Below are positions 59,067 through 64,000 of a stretch of DNA of 64,000 bases, one piece after another. The notes beneath the pieces were generated by a model, which was not told where the DNA came from, searched no databases, and saw nothing but the letters and a program-made list of their open reading frames with translations. Each line of letters begins with the position of its first letter. Position 1 is the stretch's first letter. The DNA comes from Colocasia esculenta. Lineage: Eukaryota; Streptophyta; Magnoliopsida; Alismatales; Araceae. Position numbers and translations under genes: made by a program. The stretch is taken from assembly GCA_014218235.1 (NCBI GenBank), contig CM024753.1, forward strand, positions 124,001 to 188,000, given 5' to 3'.

Positions 59067-59900
59067 GAAGATATTACTTTTTCCCTTCGTATCCTTCTCC
59101 ATCTTGCTCAAAGTGAACATGGTAGGTGGCAATAGCAATCTGTTAGAATCCAGAGTTTGAGGTTGAAGAGTGGCCCTTATACCCAAATGTTGGAGATCAT
59201 GTCGAGCTTTCAAACCATCTTTTGTTTTAGCATCAACATCTAACAAAGTTCCAATAATACTATCACAAACATTCTTCTCGATATACATGACATCGAGATT
59301 ATGTCTTAATAGTAAAGACTTCCAATATGGTAAGTCAAAAAAATGCTTTTCTTCTTCCAATTGGTATGACACTCAAGAGTGGATGATGATGTTGCAGCTT
59401 CCTTTCGTTTTCTTCTCACCCCCACTTTAAATTTGGGAACTTTCCCAAAAGCAAATTTATGTGGATGCAACTGCTTAAGTATATCAACCCCAGATAATAT
59501 ACTTGGTCTGCCTCTCATTTCTTCTTATCCATCAAACCTTCGTTTCATAGAACGAAACTTATGACCCACACCTAACCATCGACGATGATTAGTGTAACAG
59601 AATTTTTTACTACCTTTTAACCATAATGATGATGTATCTTCATTACATGTAGGGCAAGCTAATCGGCCTTTAGTGCTCCAACCAGAGAGATAACCATATG
59701 CAGGAAAATCGTTAATTGTCCAAAGTAGTGCAGCACGCATAGAAAATATTTCACCCTTATAAGCATTGAATGTTTCAGCTCCGTGCCAAAGAATTTGTAA
59801 TTCTTCAATAAGTGGCTGAAGGTAGACATCAATATCATTTCTCAGACCTTTAGGACCCGGAATGAGTAACGACAAAAAAATACTTTGTGGCTATGCACAC
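59064..59900 (-). pseudogene. CACTA (En/Spm) TNP2 transposase fragment
   Basis: Three frames in succession. 59900-59525 contains LLIPGPKG, NDIDVYLQPLIEEL, MRAALLWTINDFPAYG and LSGWSTKGRLACPTC, the conserved core of the Transposase_21 (TNP2) family. 59518-59306 contains the LSGVDILKQL block and an NWKKKSIF block. 59372-59064 contains LPYWKSLLLRHNLDVMYIEKNVCD and TKDGLKARHDL. Frameshifts near 59520 and 59340-59370 join them. The N-terminal third is missing beyond 59900 and a TA repeat follows at 59024-59063. No CACTA termini were found nearby. Confidence 0.9.
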
Positions 59901-61495
59901 CTTCAGAAAATTCCCCTAAGGTACTCTGACAGGGAAAGTAGTCCACAGCTCGATGATGAAAACTCCTGAAAAACATCTACCTGTGGACTATCAGCTTCCC
60001 TATTCACCAAAGTAGCACCGCAATGCTAGAATATGGGTGGCTCAAAAATAGCAAATAGCTCTACAAAGGTTTGGTGCACAAATCTATTTGGATTACTGGT
60101 GAATCGGGAAGTCAATGAATGCAAATTTATGGAGCAAAAATGTCAGATTGTCTAGTACCTCCAAATTAGACAGAATATATTGATCAAGTTGCAAGTCCTT
60201 CTATGGCTAGGAACTATCAGACTTTTTTTCAAGAAAATCATGGATCATACCACCAATTTTATTAATAAATAAACTAATGTAGTAAAATGAGAGAGGTGAA
60301 GAATAAGCCTTAACCAACGAAAAACAAAAGAGAAGGCTATAAACGAGATATTCTGAATTTGAATTTTAGTTCTTTGAAATATGCAATCATTTCTCTCTCC
60401 TCATATAGTGAACCAGGAAGGTGTCTACATGCAGAATCAAGTGGCAGCAGCCTTTAATCTTTGAAAATGTGGTCTACTGGACAACGGCAAAATGGAAGAG
60501 AGAATGAGAACTTCCGGTCAATCACCTGGGATACTTCATTACTAATAGGCATGTGAACATTAAATGAACAACATCCTCTGCTTGATCTTCACAAAACGGG
60601 TAGATAACATCACAATATGTTTTGCCTTTGTGTCTATCAACCTAAGTGGTCTTTCTTTTCCTGATAAAAGCCACATAGTGCTCGAAACATGAGAGGTGGT
60701 CCTAATTTCCACATCTGACTGAATAAAGAATAAGAAGGATGCTGCTCATCCAGGAGCATAAGCTACTTTGAAAATCTGCTCCACTATAGGATGACTTACA
60801 TTGATAGGTCTGCAACAGATTTATAAATGCATCACATTCAGGTTTTATCTGAGACACATAGTGTTGTGCAGAAACAAAATGCTCTAATTTGGAAGGTTTT
60901 GCATTTTTGCTAAATGAATTTGACAAGAAGACAGGATAGCATGAGATGAGGCAACAACCATTGTAGAAGAATGCCTTCTGCATGAGATGGGAAAATAGGC
61001 ATATTTACTTTCTCATGTACAAGAAATTTAGTAAGTTAAACGCAGGCATCTCCCTTCTTCACTTCTTCCCTATGGTCATAGGCATACCTCTATAGGATAA
61101 TGATGAAATCGGTTGTGCTCAGGCAGGGTTTTCTTATGGATTGTGGACTCCATTGTCGCACTCGCAGTTGGGGAAATACTTTTTGAAAAAAAAAAAGTGG
61201 ATTGCACCACCAGTAAAGCTCTGTCATCATAAAAGTTATTGTCATGAGACCCGTAGGAGAGAATTTTAATGACTTATTTGTTTTGCAGAAACACATCAAA
61301 TGCAATCGAAGAGAACCGTAGCAAGGTGCATAAGAAAACAATTAATCCAACACGATGCAAATCTCTTTTGCTTTCATCTTTATGTTTCCTAACTCGGAGT
61401 ACAATCGAACATTTCTTCAATAGAAGATTCATCGGCAGGAGATGCACACAGAGGTGAGAGATCGATGAAGGGAACTTACGATCGCCTGTAGACGT
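59901..61495. other. Unclassified spacer
   Basis: No convincing gene. 60700-60985 reads open on the minus strand for 93 codons with a Cys/Ser-rich sequence and no known motif. Several splice-like signals are present, so a decayed host exon is possible. Confidence 0.4.
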
Positions 61496-61508
61496 CTTGA
61501 GCTGCTCG

Positions 61509-61739
61509 ATGGCAGAAACACTGGATGCCTTGGACGACGCCGCGACCGCGTTGTTGCCTCCCTACTCTAATCCCGCGTCACAGTGGGGTAAGCCCACCCT
61601 GCTAACCCTGCAGCGGCGTCTCAAGGCAGACACCTCGAAAAGAATGGGCGAGGGGGTAGCGAAAGTCAAGCAAGAGTCAGAGGCCCGCCACAAGCCCCCG
61701 CGGAAGAAGGGGTCTGTTGCGGCCCCTGCACCGAAGTGA
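61509..61739 (+). CDS. Small unrecognised GC-rich ORF (76 codons)
   Basis: From ATG 61509 to TGA 61737-61739. The product starts MAETLDALDDAATALLPPYS and ends in a Lys/Pro-rich tail (KPPRKKGSVAAPAPK). Base composition (GC-rich, third-position biased) is unlike the surrounding AT-rich DNA and like the first exon of OBGC. A possible acceptor (gcctgtag) lies 13 bases upstream of the ATG in an open frame, so it may be a last exon rather than a whole gene. The minus strand has no equally good frame. I do not recognise the family. Confidence 0.35.
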   Translation: MAETLDALDDAATALLPPYSNPASQWGKPTLLTLQRRLKADTSKRMGEGVAKVKQESEARHKPPRKKGSVAAPAPK

Positions 61740-61801
61740 AAGTGAGAAGCCGCTCGCGGCGGAATAGGAGAAGGAGGAGGGGTTGGTTGGAGTGTCCTTC
61801 C

Positions 61802-64000
61802 TGTTGCCCAGTTGACGAGCCCAGAGGGGGGGTGAATGGGTCTTTAAAAATTTATTTGATTAGTACCTGTACTTAAAAACATCCATACAAAGATACTCTT
61901 CGATGAAGGTTAGAGAAGGTTAGTATAAAAGTCAAACACACAATAAACAATCACACAACACAAGGAATTATCCTAGTTCAGACCTCCTCTCCTTAGGAGT
62001 CCTACGTCCAGTCCCTGAGCAACAACTCAGGATTCCACTAATTAGGGTACAGTCCCCCTACGGACAATACAACACCCAGCTCAGCTGGTCTTCCTTCACA
62101 AGAAGGGAACTACAACACCCTGGATCCCCACCAGGTCTTCCTTCACAACAGAAGGGAACATAACACCCTGGCTCCCCACCAGGTCTTCCTTTACAATAGA
62201 AGGGAACACAACACAAAAGAGTAAACAGGAATTCGAGCCCCTAGATCAAGCTTTAGCAAGTCAAGATCTGAAGCTACTAGCACTGAGAGCAAATAATCTA
62301 GACAAGGCACTCTCTCAGCACTATACCGGCTCTCTTAGGATATCTATTACAGCATGCAGAGCAAAGAGCTAAAGACACACTGGAATTGAATTCTTGGCTC
62401 TCGAATTCTTTCAGAAGATCTACAATGCTTGTAGTATTCAATCATAATGCATCTTCTGGAGCTGCTATCTTGAATTTATATGTCCAATTTGAAATGTAGT
62501 CGTTGAAGTAACCGTTGTCTCTTTGTTTGGTAGACGTTAGACTGATTGAGACTTGGAAGCTTCTGGTCAACAATCTTTTATCCATTTGAGCATGCAAAGA
62601 GATAGGGTCTTCTGGCGTCTATATGGTCCAACGTTGTATGAAAAAATGTCTTTAGGGCCCTGCATACATTAAATGCTAGAACAGTAGACAGCTAGACTGT
62701 CTCTTGATGTCAGAAGACGTTGATGTGAATATTCACCAAAATAGCAATGCCAAAAGCTCGTTCTAAAAGATGTTAATAGAATATGAACGATAATGAAAAG
62801 ATATCATCTGCATGCATGCAGAGATGCGTTCTGTCTTCATTAAATGCACAGCAGTCAGATAGATATGTGAAGACTTTGACTATTCAACGCTTTCAGAAAT
62901 AAGATAAATATTAAGTTGATATAAAACATAAAGTTGATGCCTATATGACTTATGAAATCGTTATGATCAAGAGTTTACTGAAGAAATCGTTATGAGCACT
63001 TAACAAGTCATTATAGAAAGCAAATCATTGTATTCATTAAAGGAATCGTTATGAATATTAAAGAAATCGTTATAGAGAGCAAATCGTTATGAGCGCTAAA
63101 GAAATCGTTGCGCGAAGCAAATCGTTATGAGCTCTAAAGAAACCGTTGTGCAAAGCAAATCGTTATGAGCTCTAAAGAAATCGTTGCGCAAAGCAAATCG
63201 TTATGAGCTCTAAAGAAATCGTTGCGCAAAGTAAATCGTTACGATGATCGAATTGTTATGATGACTTAAGAAATCGTTGCGATGAACAAATCATTACGAT
63301 GAGCGAATCGTTATGATGACTTAAGAAATCGTTGCGATGAGCAAATCGTTACGATGAGAGAATCGTTATGATGACTTAAGAAATCGTTGCGATGAGCAAA
63401 TCGTTATGATGAGCGAATCGTTATGATGATGAGCAAATCGTTATGATGACTTAAGACATCGTTGCGATGAACAAATCGTTACGATGAGAGAATCGTTATG
63501 ATGACTTAAGAAATCGTTGCGATGAGCGAATCATTATGATGACTTAAGAAATCGTTGCGATGAACAAATCGTTACGATGAGCAAATCGTTACAATGAGCA
63601 AATCGTTATGATGACTTAAGAAATCGTTACGATGAACAAATCGTTACGATGAGCGAATCGTTATGATGACTTAAGAAATCGTTACGATGAACAAATCATT
63701 ACGATGAGCGAATCGTTATGATGACTTAAGAAATCGTTGCGATGAGCAAATCGTTATAGCTCTATTAAAATCGATATACATGAAGGAAACCATTGTGACT
63801 TTCAACCGGAATCGATGTGGACTTAGAGAAATATAATCTTGAAATAATTAACGTTTCAGAGATATGATACTTACTAATATTGACTTGTTTGACCTTGGAA
63901 TTTTTCCTGCACTTAAGACTTACGGAATATATGTTAGAGAACTTTGATAGGGTTTTTTTAATCACCAAAATAAATATGTAATTAATTAGAATTGTATGGA
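61802..64000 (-). repeat. LTR of a Sirevirus-like element, cut by the window end
   Basis: Begins on the plus strand with tgttgcccagttgacgagcc, the same end as the LTRs at 35516 and 58523, so it runs on the minus strand with its 3' end here. The last bases of the window fall about 15-20 bases short of the expected LTR terminus, so the LTR is almost complete at about 2.2 kb. No PBS lies on its left, so any internal region lies beyond 64000. The left flank is cttcc. Confidence 0.88.
62940..63760. repeat. ATCGTTA-core tandem array, third variant
   Basis: Unit built on gatgagcaaatcgttatgatg and acttaagaaatcgttgc, with aaatcgtta/g cores every 18-22 bases and more than 25 cores in all. The spacer differs from the arrays in the other LTRs while the core is kept. 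Confidence 0.95.

Noticed and set aside
62940..63760. CRISPR array (regular short repeats with spacers)
   Set aside because: Cores are only about 8 bases, the spacers are themselves repeated, and the array lies inside a plant LTR; it is a tandem satellite.

Overview
The window is plant nuclear DNA, scaffolded across two 100-N gaps (16171-16270 and 50359-50458) and mostly made of transposable elements. The plant origin is shown by a chloroplast-type Obg GTPase gene with plant-style introns, an NPH3-type exon, and plant TE families (Ty1/copia, Sirevirus-like, RTE LINE, CACTA, hAT, TRIM). The very GC-rich first exon of the Obg gene fits a monocot, but this is only an inference.

Layout. 1-16 kb: gene-poor. 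It holds a LINE RNase H relic (3.2-3.7 kb), a decayed copia element on the minus strand with LTRs, PBS and TSD (4.7-10.6 kb), a 257-bp MITE with a TAA TSD (11.8-12.0 kb), and a CACTA remnant with a ~175-bp satellite (13.8-16.2 kb). 16.56-17.09 kb: the last exon of an NPH3/BTB family gene on the plus strand. 18.15-34.12 kb: one host gene, OBGC, minus strand, six exons spread over 16 kb. Its introns are swollen by a SINE-like element, a 1.2-kb hAT-type element (8-bp TSD), a 2.1-kb non-autonomous LTR element and a 3.2-kb RTE LINE (16-bp TSD).

34.2-47.4 kb: a stack of nested insertions. A GA-rich repeat family hosts a TRIM. The TRIM's second LTR was split by a large solo LTR (TSD gggtc), and that solo LTR was in turn split by a gag-only Sirevirus-like element (TSD aaatc). 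Next to it is a large inverted repeat whose CT tract carries a 2.05-kb solo LTR (TSD ctttc). 50.4-58.5 kb: the 3' part of another Sirevirus-like element, with a long ORF between the expected pol position and the PPT (the env-like/ORF3 position). Its 3' LTR is interrupted by a 3.0-kb solo LTR (TSD acttc). 58.5-61.8 kb: fragments of an Ulp1-like protease and a CACTA TNP2 transposase, plus a small unrecognised GC-rich ORF. 61.8-64 kb: another LTR of the Sirevirus-like family, cut by the window edge.

Two points stand out. First, the OBGC and NPH3 exons together carry six or seven frame breaks, nearly all apparent loss of one base and often in short homopolymers, with no substitution-type stop found. 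This looks more like uncorrected long-read consensus error than a dead gene. Second, the Sirevirus-like LTRs are packed with tandem arrays built on an ATCGTTA-type core. I saw no system that I can confidently call new.
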